Source of the DNA: Ophthalmolycus amberensis | Taxonomy: Eukaryota > Chordata > Actinopteri > Perciformes > Zoarcidae | Assembly (NCBI GenBank): GCA_024529925.1 | Contig: JAFEUB010000776.1 | Span: 310,001 to 374,000, forward strand | DNA: 64,000 nucleotides | Reading direction: 5' to 3' | Shown here: piece by piece, positions 26,901-64,000 of the stretch | Numbering within the stretch: the stretch's first letter is position 1 | Layout: every line of letters starts with the position of its first letter | Notes under the pieces: model-generated | What the model was told of the DNA's origin: nothing | The model's input: only the letters and a program-made list of their open reading frames with translations | The model's database searches: none | Program-made: the position numbers and the translations under genes

Positions 26901-28529
26901 AGATACTTCCTTGGTAACCACTCTTAATTGCTGGTGTTGGTCAGTTCAGCATTTTATTACAGTATGTAATCAGCTAGATATTCCTAGCTGGTTGTTTTTA
27001 TTGTGTCAGACTTTCATATGAAGTCAGAGCATTGAGTGCAAAATCATGAATTGCCTGGAAAAAAGAGGGTTGATAAAATGAAACACTCCCCCCTGCACTG
27101 TTTGCCCTTGAGTGATGCACACAACCTTTAACTCTTCCAGCTGAGGTGTTCATCAACAGCAAAAAACTCTTTGCTGAACTGGCAGCTTCCAGGTGTGGAT
27201 GTGGAATTAGATGAATGCAATCAGAGTTAGCGGAAGAGCAAGCACACTCGCTCAACTTTGAATGACTTTCAGCATAATTATGTTTTCCTCTCTTATATAA
27301 TGTTGGCTGTTCTATTCATTTCAGTTGTTTCAAGCAATGCAAATATGAAGTGTAATGCTTGTTGGTTGTGCATGACAGAACACGCTTTAACAGCTGGCTC
27401 ATTCAATTTTCCTCAAACTATTTTTGGTTTAGTTGTCTCTTTTTTACCCTTTTATTTTCATGCTTGCTTTTAGGCTATATTTTCTCATCACTCAGATTTT
27501 TTTTTGTTATCATGGTTGATTGCAGGAGGAGAATATGGTTGACAGATGCTTCTTGTTCATTGTCTAACGTCATACACAGTTCATTATAGTCCAAGGTTGA
27601 GGGGGGGGGGGGGGGCAGCTGTTTGATGAAGTTCAAAGTGCAAAACCCAAACCCTCTTTGCACGCTTCTATGGCTTTTTCGATCTGCACTCTACTTCACA
27701 TCAGAGACAAGCAGCATATGGGCAAACTGCAGAGCACTGATGTTATTCAATTAAACTAGGTCATGCTTGAGTCATAGCTGATTGTTTTTAGAGTTACACT
27801 GTTTGAATAGCCTCAATATACCAGTTGGCATCTCCATCTGTTGGCGCTCTAAAGACTCATTTTAAAAGGTTCAGGCAGCTCAGGTCTACCTATATATTGC
27901 ACAATAAATTCACAGTTTTTTCATTTCACGTCATTTCTCTTCATTTCTTTATTGTCTACTTCTTCTAATTATTTTAATTATTATTGTTATTATGCTTTGT
28001 GACACTGTGAGTGACAAACATACAGTACATTAAGACAGAAAAAAATCAAGTAACGAATCAAAGCAAATCGGATTAAATTCACTTTTGCATCGAGGGGAGT
28101 CTCATAAGCCAATGCGGCTTTCCTGAGTATACTCCTGAAGGCCATCCAACACCCGAGGACTGTGGGTTTATTTTTAGATCTAGAGTAAATAATTTAATAA
28201 AAAAATCTCCTTAAACCGCTGACCTTTTGTCGATGCCTGTGATTTATCCTCCGACTTGACACAGACGGTCATTTGAATTCAATGGCTGTGCTCATCCCAA
28301 CATCCACTGTATTTATAGATGATTATATCAGACAGCTGACAACATGTTTCACTCATGACTGTGACAGTGGCTTCAAGATAATGCTATTCGAATGAGGGGG
28401 ACATAGCAGGTTACTTGTAGACCTTGGTGGTGGTGTTGTTGTTGTCTCATCACCATATAGATTTTAGTTTTTGCTAAATTTGTAACACATTTCAAACAGA
28501 CCATAGTTGACACATCTTACCCTACTGCC
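23936..28529. other. intergenic, no gene seen
   Basis: Short chance frames only. A G15 run at 27601-27615 is the most striking local feature. Confidence 0.5.
27601..27615. repeat. G15 homopolymer
   Basis: Fifteen consecutive G on the plus strand, in an otherwise AT-rich area. Confidence 0.95.
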
Positions 28530-28840
28530 AATGAAACCATCAATCTGTCCAGTCATTTTCAAAACTGCTTATCCTGCTCAGGGTTGTGAGGTCGCTGTTG
28601 CCTTTTTTCAGCATGCATTGGGTAAGAGGTGGGGTATGTGGCGACAGTCTGCCATATACTGTCTTTCACACCACTGAAAGATTCATCTGGGCACATTCAC
28701 ATTCATATTCACACATATAGAGTCAATTTAGAGTTTACAATTCACCTAGCCTGCATTTATTAAGACTGGGGGAAGAAAGAGGAGCAGCCATATAAAACCA
28801 ATGCATACACTGGGAGAAGATGCACCTTTTTGCTGTGCAG
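28530..28840 (+). repeat. common fish interspersed repeat, longer copy
   Basis: The core motifs appear in the expected order: AACTGCTTATCCTGCTCAGG, CAGCATGCATTGGGTAAGAG, TCACATTCATATTCACAC, AGTCAATTTAGAGT, AATTCACCTAGCCTGCAT and ACTGGGAGAAGATGCA. They match the remembered order of a very high-copy fish repeat (CTTATCC...CAGCATGCATTGGG...ATTTAGAGT...CCTAACCTGCAT...GGGGAGAACATGCA). It is eroded and non-coding. The family name is not assigned. Confidence 0.65.
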
Positions 28841-29054
28841 GGACAAGGCTACAACTGAGTCACATTTCATTTAAAATCAACTGGCTTGAATTCAAAAATT
28901 GTCCCCACATGTGGTGTAGTTCACAATTAAACACAGGCACGCGCACACATTAACAAATACTCACTTATACAACATAACAGGCAAGTAGGGAATAGACTAT
29001 CCAGCTATCCTTGTATAAGCAGCCAATGTTCCAGATGCCTTCCCCTTCATCTTA

Positions 29055-29089
29055 AAGAAGAAACGAAGAAAGAAGAAGAAGAAGAAGAC
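29055..29089. repeat. AAG-rich tract
   Basis: Imperfect AAG repeats, uninterrupted from about 29069. Confidence 0.85.
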
Positions 29090-32000
29090 AACATGTTTCA
29101 CTTGCTCCCCGCCATGCCAAATTGCAGCACAGGAATTCCTGAAAAATGGCCTTCATTTAAACATCACATGGATACTTCTAGGCATGCATCAGTGCTTTGT
29201 CTACAGTTTGTGTGAGCATGAGGGTGTTTGCATACTGTATGTGTGTGAAATGTATCCATTGTATATGGAGTGTGCAGACATGGATGATGTCCCTAATGGA
29301 ACAGAAAAGCTTAAAGGGTGATCATTCATTACGTGATGCTCATTAGGAAATCCATGTGTGGATCCAAATATGTTAGTGTGTGCATGTTTGTCTAAGCTAA
29401 TGTACTGTATAAATTGACCATATATCTATGTGCGCAGGATTGCCTGCAGTGTGCGTAGGTCACCCAAGGAGTCGGGTGAGCTGGTTCAGGCATCAGGAAA
29501 ACCCTGAGGGCAGACAGGCCGGAAGAATTCACGCCTCAGGTACTTCCCAAAGGCCCTCGAGGAAGGGTTTAGGGAGGGGATTTTGGCTAAACAACTTACA
29601 ATGCAGACGGTGAGGAAGCATATCTTGGCTAACCCGCTGACCCATTCCTAGACAGTTTTTGTCCCAATGTGATACACTCTCTTAGTGTCATATTTACACC
29701 AAATATAATATTTCAACCTCTACAAAATGTAATTTGAAGTGAACCTATTGAAAATATATTTCTAAATATAAGTCAAATGTAACACACTTTTGCAGTATGT
29801 TTGTGCCTGGGTCTTGTCCCTGTGCACCCTATGGGAGTGACTCAGCTGTGTGCTTATTAGTCACTGGGACGTGGAGGGAATGGACAGCCAGTGGAAGAGA
29901 TATCTAAGGCACACAACCATGGGTCTTAAGCCCTGTGGGGAGATTGAGATCCAGTTTCCTCGACTAGACAGGTCTGACGCTGGAGCGACATTGACTCAGG
30001 GAGCCCCGGCAGGAGCGGTCACGTGAAGAGAGTTAGTGTCAACGGCAGTATGGTCGAGAAATGTGCTCTACCTAGTGCTCTAGTCTAGTGCATGCACACA
30101 CATTTAGGAGGATTTACAACACTCACAAATATGCAAATACACACACTGCCCTTTCAGAAAATAATTAAATAATAATAAAGATAGAAGAACGCTGAAGGGA
30201 TAGTTTGCTTTCATAGTTTAATTTTGTTAGCAACTTGAACATGTTGGGACATAATCCACTGTAATTTCTAAAAAAAACGCACAACATAATCAACCTCCAT
30301 GTCACACTGGATGGCTCCCTATGTGGCAACAGATTTAGCCGTTTTAGTCCCTGCACTACAGTGAAAGCGTTTTCAGTCTATGTGTTTTTTTTTTTTACTT
30401 TTACAAAGTCTAACTTCACTGGCTGCCTATTGGTTGACTAGCCAACAGCTAAGGCTCATTGCGCACAGTTTTTTTCTGGCAAAATATGTTCAGGAATTGG
30501 TGGTGGGAAATTGGTAAATAGCTATGGTAAGTGTCAGGCAACTAAAACACTGAGCGCTAGTAGAAAACGCCTACAATAACATACACATAATGAAACAGGA
30601 AGAGCTCCTCAACCATATTATGGCTTATATGCATATCATAAGATGCTAAGAAATATGATTCCATTGTAAGTAAATCTATTCCTTTTACCAGTCCTGAGTA
30701 AATAGAAATGCAATAAGGTTAAAGAAAATTAAGATTTATATCCTGGCCTATAATTTCCAAGGCAATGTCACCATTATTACCAAGCATTGGCGTTTTTGCA
30801 TTGGGAGCTGCGGGGCAGGGCCCCATTAGAGGGCGCTGTTGTGCAGAAGAAATCATCGGCTTTTCTCAATTTCAGACAGAATAACGGCGAAACTCAATTT
30901 TACTTCATAACATTTTTGCAATTTTTCATCATATTCTGAATGAAATCTCTTCTCTTGAAACATATTGCTTTGTAGTGTGTGTACATTTGTTTTTGTGCGT
31001 GATGCAGCTTGTCTGTTTCCGCTTGGTGGGGCATGGCAGACCTGCCCCTATATGTAGCTCTGGACCAACAAACCATATGTGCACATATGCGCGTGTTCAA
31101 CGTGAACTTTCAGATTGAGCGTGGGGCCTGATGGCCAGGGCCCCTAGAGGCATCCCGTTGGTTGATTTTAGTGGTGTAAGCGTGTACACGTCTTGCAAGC
31201 TAGCTAAAGAGGGACTGCTATTGTACTTAAGTTAACATTACGCTGGTACAAAGTGTTTCGGTTTTGTTGCGGGGAACACTCCTGTTTGCACGCTCCATTA
31301 ATCCTGTCAAAGCTCGTTGCTACAGTTCATCTCAAAACCAAACAAGCCTGGTAATGGTATTGGCTTGACTTATCAGGCTTTGATTATGTCTTATAAGTTG
31401 CTGGATGCTGAGCAAACAACGATGGGAGTGGCATGGGTCTCATGTGTCACTCAGTATTATTGTATTAAGTATTAATATCGACCAGATATAAATAGTAAAA
31501 ATCCAGAAACATGATGCAGATGCACAGGAAAAGAAAATGTGAGGATACCTGCCACACCAGTGAGTCTACAGTAGTGGAAATGAAACACCAGAACAGGTGG
31601 CTGCCCCACAGGGACACTGGGAGCTAACGTGTATGTGCTGCAAGTAAAGTGTAGATCATTTGAAATCATAGCAAAAAATATTACATCTTTTATTATAGCC
31701 ATAAAAAAAATAGAGAATAGAATAGATAATGCATACTAGTTTATAAATAAGAAATGTCTCCAAACTTTTTTAGGCTGTTTCAATCAGCATCAGCTAGACT
31801 GCACTCTTATCTGCAGAGTAACCCAGAGCCACTGAGTGTTCTAATTTCACAGATTTAGTCACAGCGAAGAAGTCAGTCACTGTGAGAGATTGGAGATTTA
31901 AACATTTCAACACCTGCAGCTTTCTCTCGCTGCAGGGCCAGCATGCTAAAAAAAAGGAATAGAGTAGATGCACAGGGTCCATGATATGCTACTGGTTTAC

Positions 32001-32773
32001 ACGACAGGAGTTTGGTCAACCTTTTGGGTATAACGTGTTATCGCTTCATCATTTTATACACATTTGTGTGAAATTTTGTCATGATTTACAAATTAATTCT
32101 TGAGTTTTGGCCAGAAAATTGTAATGTGAGATCACAGTGATCTTTGAACACTGAATTCTTATTAGATATTGCATTCACGAATATGGAACAGATGGATTGA
32201 GACCCGAAAACATCACCGAGGCGGAATGATTAAAATAGGAGGCAGTATATTCATATTCTGGATATCTCATTGCGCACACAGTGATGAAAGCATGAGGGTG
32301 AAGTCCTTAAAAGTGAGCCATGTGCAGACTTCATAATTCATGCAGGACTCCCTGCGATCCCAGCTCTGTACTCGCCGAAGAGCCTGTACCTCAGCTGATG
32401 AAAGGGCTGTGACAGCTCTGTGCTGTGGTACATTGCAGACCGTTGTGTAACAATCAGAGGGATTCACATGGCTGTCCTTTGCAGCTGCCACACTGCCCAG
32501 TGGAGGGAGAGGTGCCAGCACAGGGTTCCATCAGCCACTCTAAATTCTCTATTCTGCAATTTTTGTGAATATTATCCATGCCAGGACATTGTTTGGAGCA
32601 TGTTTTATGTTTTACCCGCCTGGATAAAATGAAGTAAAGGCCATAGAATGTGTTTCGAGAAAGTGTGAGTCACGGCAACCACGAGCTGCCACGACTGGTA
32701 CCCAAAATATCATGTAGTTTGCTGCAGCAGTATGCAAGATTAGCTGTGGACAGACACAGGTGTGCTCACTTAC

Positions 32774-32775
<2 letters not shown>

Positions 32776-32809
<34 letters not shown>
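32776..32809. repeat. CA microsatellite
   Basis: Seventeen AC units, uninterrupted. Confidence 0.95.
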
Positions 32810-32811
<2 letters not shown>

Positions 32812-34710
32812 CCAATCGGAGATAATGAAATCACCAGTCCAGGATAATGATATGTTAGGAAACGCTAAGTTAGACTGTCTGGCATGTTTTTTCTCCCATT
32901 CGTTGAAATGCATAGTCATATTGCTTCACAACCAGTTCTCCACAAACTGATGTTTGTGTCTAATTGTGCCGGAAAAGTCTGCTGCTAAGCAATCTGAGTT
33001 CTTGAGAAGTTGTCAAAAAAAGTGGTGGAAAGACACACTTGCAACATCCCCTCTAAACTTCTCGCATTGTTTTATTTTTAAACACCTGTGCTAGGCCTCA
33101 TGAGGTAAAATTATACAATATTTCATAAGAAATGCATGTCTTCTTCCCTCCCACATTAATCATCTCATGCCTCCACAGTGACACTTTGGAAGGATCCCAA
33201 CCCCCACTTTTGGAGCCATTGGACTAAACTACCAAACTGTATGAAATTATAACTATACTTTTGCTCAAGTATGATTTTTAATGTAGGAATTATACTTGCT
33301 CGTCTGTTCATGGTATCGCATATATATTCAAAATATAGCATAGCAATGAAATATTACAACCACAAGTACACATACAGGAATACATAATAATGATGAACCT
33401 ATGCCAGTGATGAATGCAATCATTTTATTGTAAAATTCCACAGCTATGTGCCATTCCCTTATGAAAAGGATTTTTTTCCAGTACATGTATAGTATATAAT
33501 GCAGACCCTAACAGAATTGATCAGTGCCCCCCTTTTTTTTTTACAATACTTAATATACATAGATGACAAACAACTAACATAATGTATGTATGAGGATCAT
33601 ATGAAATTAATTTTGTTCTTGGATACATTTTGAGCTCCGTAATTCCAGTGTGTATTTTGTTTTCATCTGTTTGACAAAATACATAGCAATAGAAAATATC
33701 TACATGTGCAGTTCACATAATATGTCCCAAAATAAATAAAATCACCTTGTCAAAAATAAGCACAGCGTAATAAACGTCCATGTCAATGCAGGCAGAGGAC
33801 TGAGACCAGATGAAACAGTGCTTGAATTAGTCCCAATTGTGAAAACGTATCCAACATGCACACCACTGAATACATCGTATCTACCATATGCCTTTTTTGC
33901 TCGGAATTTACAGTAGAGAGCACAAACAAATTATAAACAAGCTCTTACCATCATGGAAATAATAAAATGCCATAGAGTATGTTTGTTTTTTGCACACTGT
34001 AATCCAAACACAAGACATGCTTGGTTATTTACAAACCCAGCATCCTGATGAAGTCAGAATCAGAAATGTCTTTGTGTTAGCCGTGATACAATGATTGGTT
34101 TTTAATGGTCTGGTCTACATTCAAACAATTGTCCTGATGCTTTTGGATCAGTACCATATCAATAACAAACCAAAAAACATACAAAAAAAGAAAAATGTCT
34201 GAGGAAATAGGGTGTGGCCAACTTTTGCTGCATCGCATTTCCTTCAAGGAAATGCGCACTTTTAGCATATGTTTTTACTACAAGGCAGTAAAAGTGGATT
34301 CACAAATGATATTATAGTTTGATATTCTCTATTGCATGTGTGTCAGTTTGGCACTTTAAACTACAGAACACTGATGATGACCATTCTACATCGCTATTGA
34401 CACACCTGCGTCCCTAAAGATGTCAGAGATAAGAGTATGTGCACACTGAAGACGGACTACTAAGTGGCAGCTTCGGGACACAACAGGGCCACCATTAAAT
34501 ACAGAAGGGAAAGAACTTCAGGAAATATGACATCATCTGGTAAATGCATATGTTAATATCATCATTGATGCTTTATTAAAGATGGCACATACCAAGACCG
34601 ATGAAAACCTTGCGGAGGTGGAAAACAAATATATGGATATAATCAATAGTCACTTAGACAAGCAAATGTTCTGCTTCTTCTTCTGGTGGCTTGGGAACTG
34701 TTTTTTGTGT

Positions 34711-34740
34711 CCCCCCCCCCCACCCCCCCCCCCCCCCCCC
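34711..34740. repeat. C-rich homopolymer (30 bases, one A)
   Basis: A run of C broken only by A at 34722. On the gabrg2 strand this is poly(G). Confidence 0.95.
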
Positions 34741-34980
34741 TGAAAATAGTCTACTACTCAGAAGCTGCAAAAAAAGGTAATGTTGCAACTCACAAATTCA
34801 ACAGATATAACAGTTTGACAGGCCTTTGTGAGAGTAGTGTACATCGATCACAACATAGAAAACACAAGATAAATAAGCTCAAGCTCCATTGACACATCAA
34901 ACAAAAATGTATCTTTGATATAAACGACAGCATTCTGTTTCTTTTTAGGGGCTATATCAACATGAAATACTTTGTTTCAA

Positions 34981-35025
34981 ATAAAATAAATAAATAAATA
35001 CCATTAATGAATAAATAAATAAATA
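34981..35025. repeat. AAAT microsatellite, two blocks
   Basis: AAAT units at 34981-35000 and 35008-35025 separated by a short spacer. Confidence 0.9.
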
Positions 35026-36154
35026 CCCCCAGAACCCCAAAGTATTCTACATGGTCAGTTCAGCATAATACAATAAGTCTAATATACTGTATGATGATAT
35101 ATTGTAACAATGCTGAAATTACAAAATATATACCCTTATACAAAATCCCAAGGGCAGGACGAGTGTTTTCTTCTGCTCATAATTTATTTACATTAACAAT
35201 GTGATGTACACCCACTCCTTTTGAGTTTACAAATGATACTGAAGCACTGTCTCCATTTGATGCATACCGGTGTCTATCAAAATTGTAATCTGTAAGTGGT
35301 TGTAATTCATGTGCGTTACATGTTATCATACACAACATTTACAATTCAGATGCTTTCACTGTGCGAGCCGCTCGCTTCACACTCTTCATATTATGGCATT
35401 CAAGCTAATTTTATAGGGAAAATATATGAAAAATAATGAAATTATGTCGAGCCAGCCAATTTCCTCACGATGTAATAATTCACATTCTCAAAGTGTTTCT
35501 CCTAAAACAGATAGGACATGAGATGCTTGATAATAAAGTTTACACATCTCTTCTCAAATTAAGAAGATACTTTTTTTGTACTTGGATTAAGTTCTTTAGT
35601 TTATTTGATATAAATTCACATTTTTTCGTTTTGTTTTGTTGCTCAACTTAGAAGAATGACACATAGAATGACTCCTGTCCCACTGCAGGGATTTCAAAAT
35701 ACCCAACAGCTGTCTGTATCGACATTCACATTAAGGTGTAGATACGTTTGAAACTCACACAATGGTTACACTGTTGCAGCTTTCACTCTGGGAATGTAAA
35801 GGGCAAACAATGATTTTAAAATAAAACATTACTTGCTTTAGTACAGTTTCTCTTGTAAAAGCTTGCATAACCAAAATACAACAGAAGTGTGTCATTATGT
35901 AAATGCACACTCTTAACAGCAAATGTAGGGGAGGATGAGAGGTCAGTGTTGTCTATACTGTAAGCTAATAGCTGTGAGGAGAATAATGAAACCAGTTGTC
36001 TGGCCTGGAATTCTGGGCTGATCCTCCTACCTGTATGCAAAGATGATTCCTCAACTGAAGAGGATAAACCGGGCACATTTTTATCATTTCATTTTCCTAT
36101 TTTTCTAGAAAATAGTTTAATTAAATCTTCAATGTTAATCAACAGTGCTCATTT

Positions 36155-36922
36155 TTTATTTTTTTTTCTATAGCCAACAACAGAAGACCATAAAATATGT
36201 TGATTTGTGGCCTGAAAGGTGCATGCAATCAATGTAAACCACGATGTAATAGTAAACTATATACAGTGTCTGTACAGTTGAGCATTTTCCATTAATAGCA
36301 TCGTCTCTCCGTCTCTGACCACACATGAAAAATGCAATGTTTAATTGTGCCAATAATTACTTAGATTAGCATCACAGTCAAACATAGCTCTATTAAAGTG
36401 CTTCAGATTTTGTGTTTTAATATTTTAAGTGAAAAATTAAAGTGAAAAGGAATGATAAGATAAACATTTTTTCATTTTCTTTTTTCAAGCGTTTGATGCG
36501 ATCTGAATTGCTATTCATGTCAATTGTTTTCTATGGAAGGGATGCATTTGTCTTAAAATAAAGCAATTAGCAGAAGACCCATTGTGAAGAAATGGAGGAG
36601 GAATTCCAAAATCAAATGTCCAAAATCATATAAAACCAGAAAAAAACCCAACCTTATGAATCCTCTTAATTGCTTACACAATCAATGATTTCACAACACA
36701 TTTACAAACCTCCTCATACCAGTTCAATGTAATGCTACAACATTTGCAATGTCTGTTAAAGTTCTCAAATAATATAGCTAAAACTAAGGAATTAAAGGAA
36801 ATGCTTCAAATCAAAATCAGTGGGTGTTTCAGTGGGTCCTCTCCTTTGCAATGTCACTTGCTGGCACAGAGCATATGTAGAATGAAATGAGCTATATGAT
36901 AAGGCTGGAAACCCACCCAGGC
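36155..36922 (-). other. gabrg2: probable gabrg2 3' UTR (minimum extent)
   Basis: The sequence following the stop codon in the gene's direction is AT-rich with no coding potential. The nearest minus-strand AATAAA is at 36155-36160; others are at 35600-35605, 35183-35188, 34572-34577, 33424-33429 and 33071-33076. The true poly(A) site is therefore unknown and could lie further left. ATTAAA variants occur at 36340-36345 and 36116-36121. The extent is an inference; transcript data would set it. Confidence 0.4.

Positions 36923-64000
<27,078 letters not shown>

Larger units (their letters stand above)
28841..33070. other. intergenic, no gene seen
   Basis: It includes an AAG-rich tract (29055-29089), a CA microsatellite (32776-32809) and a GC-richer patch (30790-31170) with a repeated CAGGGCCCC motif. 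No gene is recognised. Confidence 0.5.
33077..36154. other. AT-rich 3' flank of gabrg2, possible extended 3' UTR
   Basis: No gene is seen. The stretch is AT-rich with AAAT repeats (34981-35025), a 30-base C-rich run (34711-34740) and several polyadenylation hexamers in the gabrg2 orientation. Neuronal receptor genes often have long 3' UTRs, so part of this may be transcribed, but nothing in the sequence proves it. Confidence 0.35.

Overview
The window is vertebrate nuclear DNA, almost certainly from a ray-finned fish. It holds one recognisable gene: the 3' two-thirds of gabrg2, the GABA-A receptor gamma-2 subunit, on the minus strand. Seven coding exons can be placed to the base: 63558-63625, 60516-60736, 58912-58994, 56949-57086, 44069-44221, 41664-41869 and 36923-37201 (stop). 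They are 68, 221, 83, 138, 153, 206 and 279 nt long. All introns are GT-AG and all junction phases fit, so the exons join into one open frame of about 381 residues. The fish assignment rests on the interspersed repeats (teleost-type LINE tails, MITE-like and hAT sequences) and on introns that are modest for a vertebrate.

Layout, left to right. 1-33 kb is gene-poor sequence downstream of gabrg2. It carries a well-delimited 1,314-bp hAT-type DNA transposon (2201-3514, 8-bp target duplication) enclosing a decayed BED zinc-finger exon, a decayed retroelement fragment (about 7.9-8.4 kb), a LINE-like 3' tail (about 9.4-9.77 kb), a MITE-like repeat (about 22 kb), two fragments of a common fish repeat (23.8 and 28.5 kb), microsatellites and two perfect hairpins. 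About 33-36.9 kb is AT-rich 3' flank with several minus-strand AATAAA signals and probably contains the gabrg2 3' UTR. From 36.9 to 63.6 kb lie gabrg2 exons 9 to 3. The largest intron is intron 6 (12.7 kb), which carries most of the satellites. From 63.6 to 64.0 kb is the start of intron 2; exons 1-2 (signal peptide and extreme N-terminus) and the promoter lie off the right edge.

The exons supply nearly the whole functional subunit: benzodiazepine-site strands, Cys-loop, four membrane segments, and the cytoplasmic loop with the palmitoylation/GABARAP-binding segment. Two isoform observations are worth checking: no 24-nt gamma-2L exon was seen in intron 8, and the exon 9 acceptor is a tandem AAGAAG that could add one Lys at the same position. 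I did not find a previously undescribed biological system; the rest looks like ordinary intergenic and intronic vertebrate DNA.
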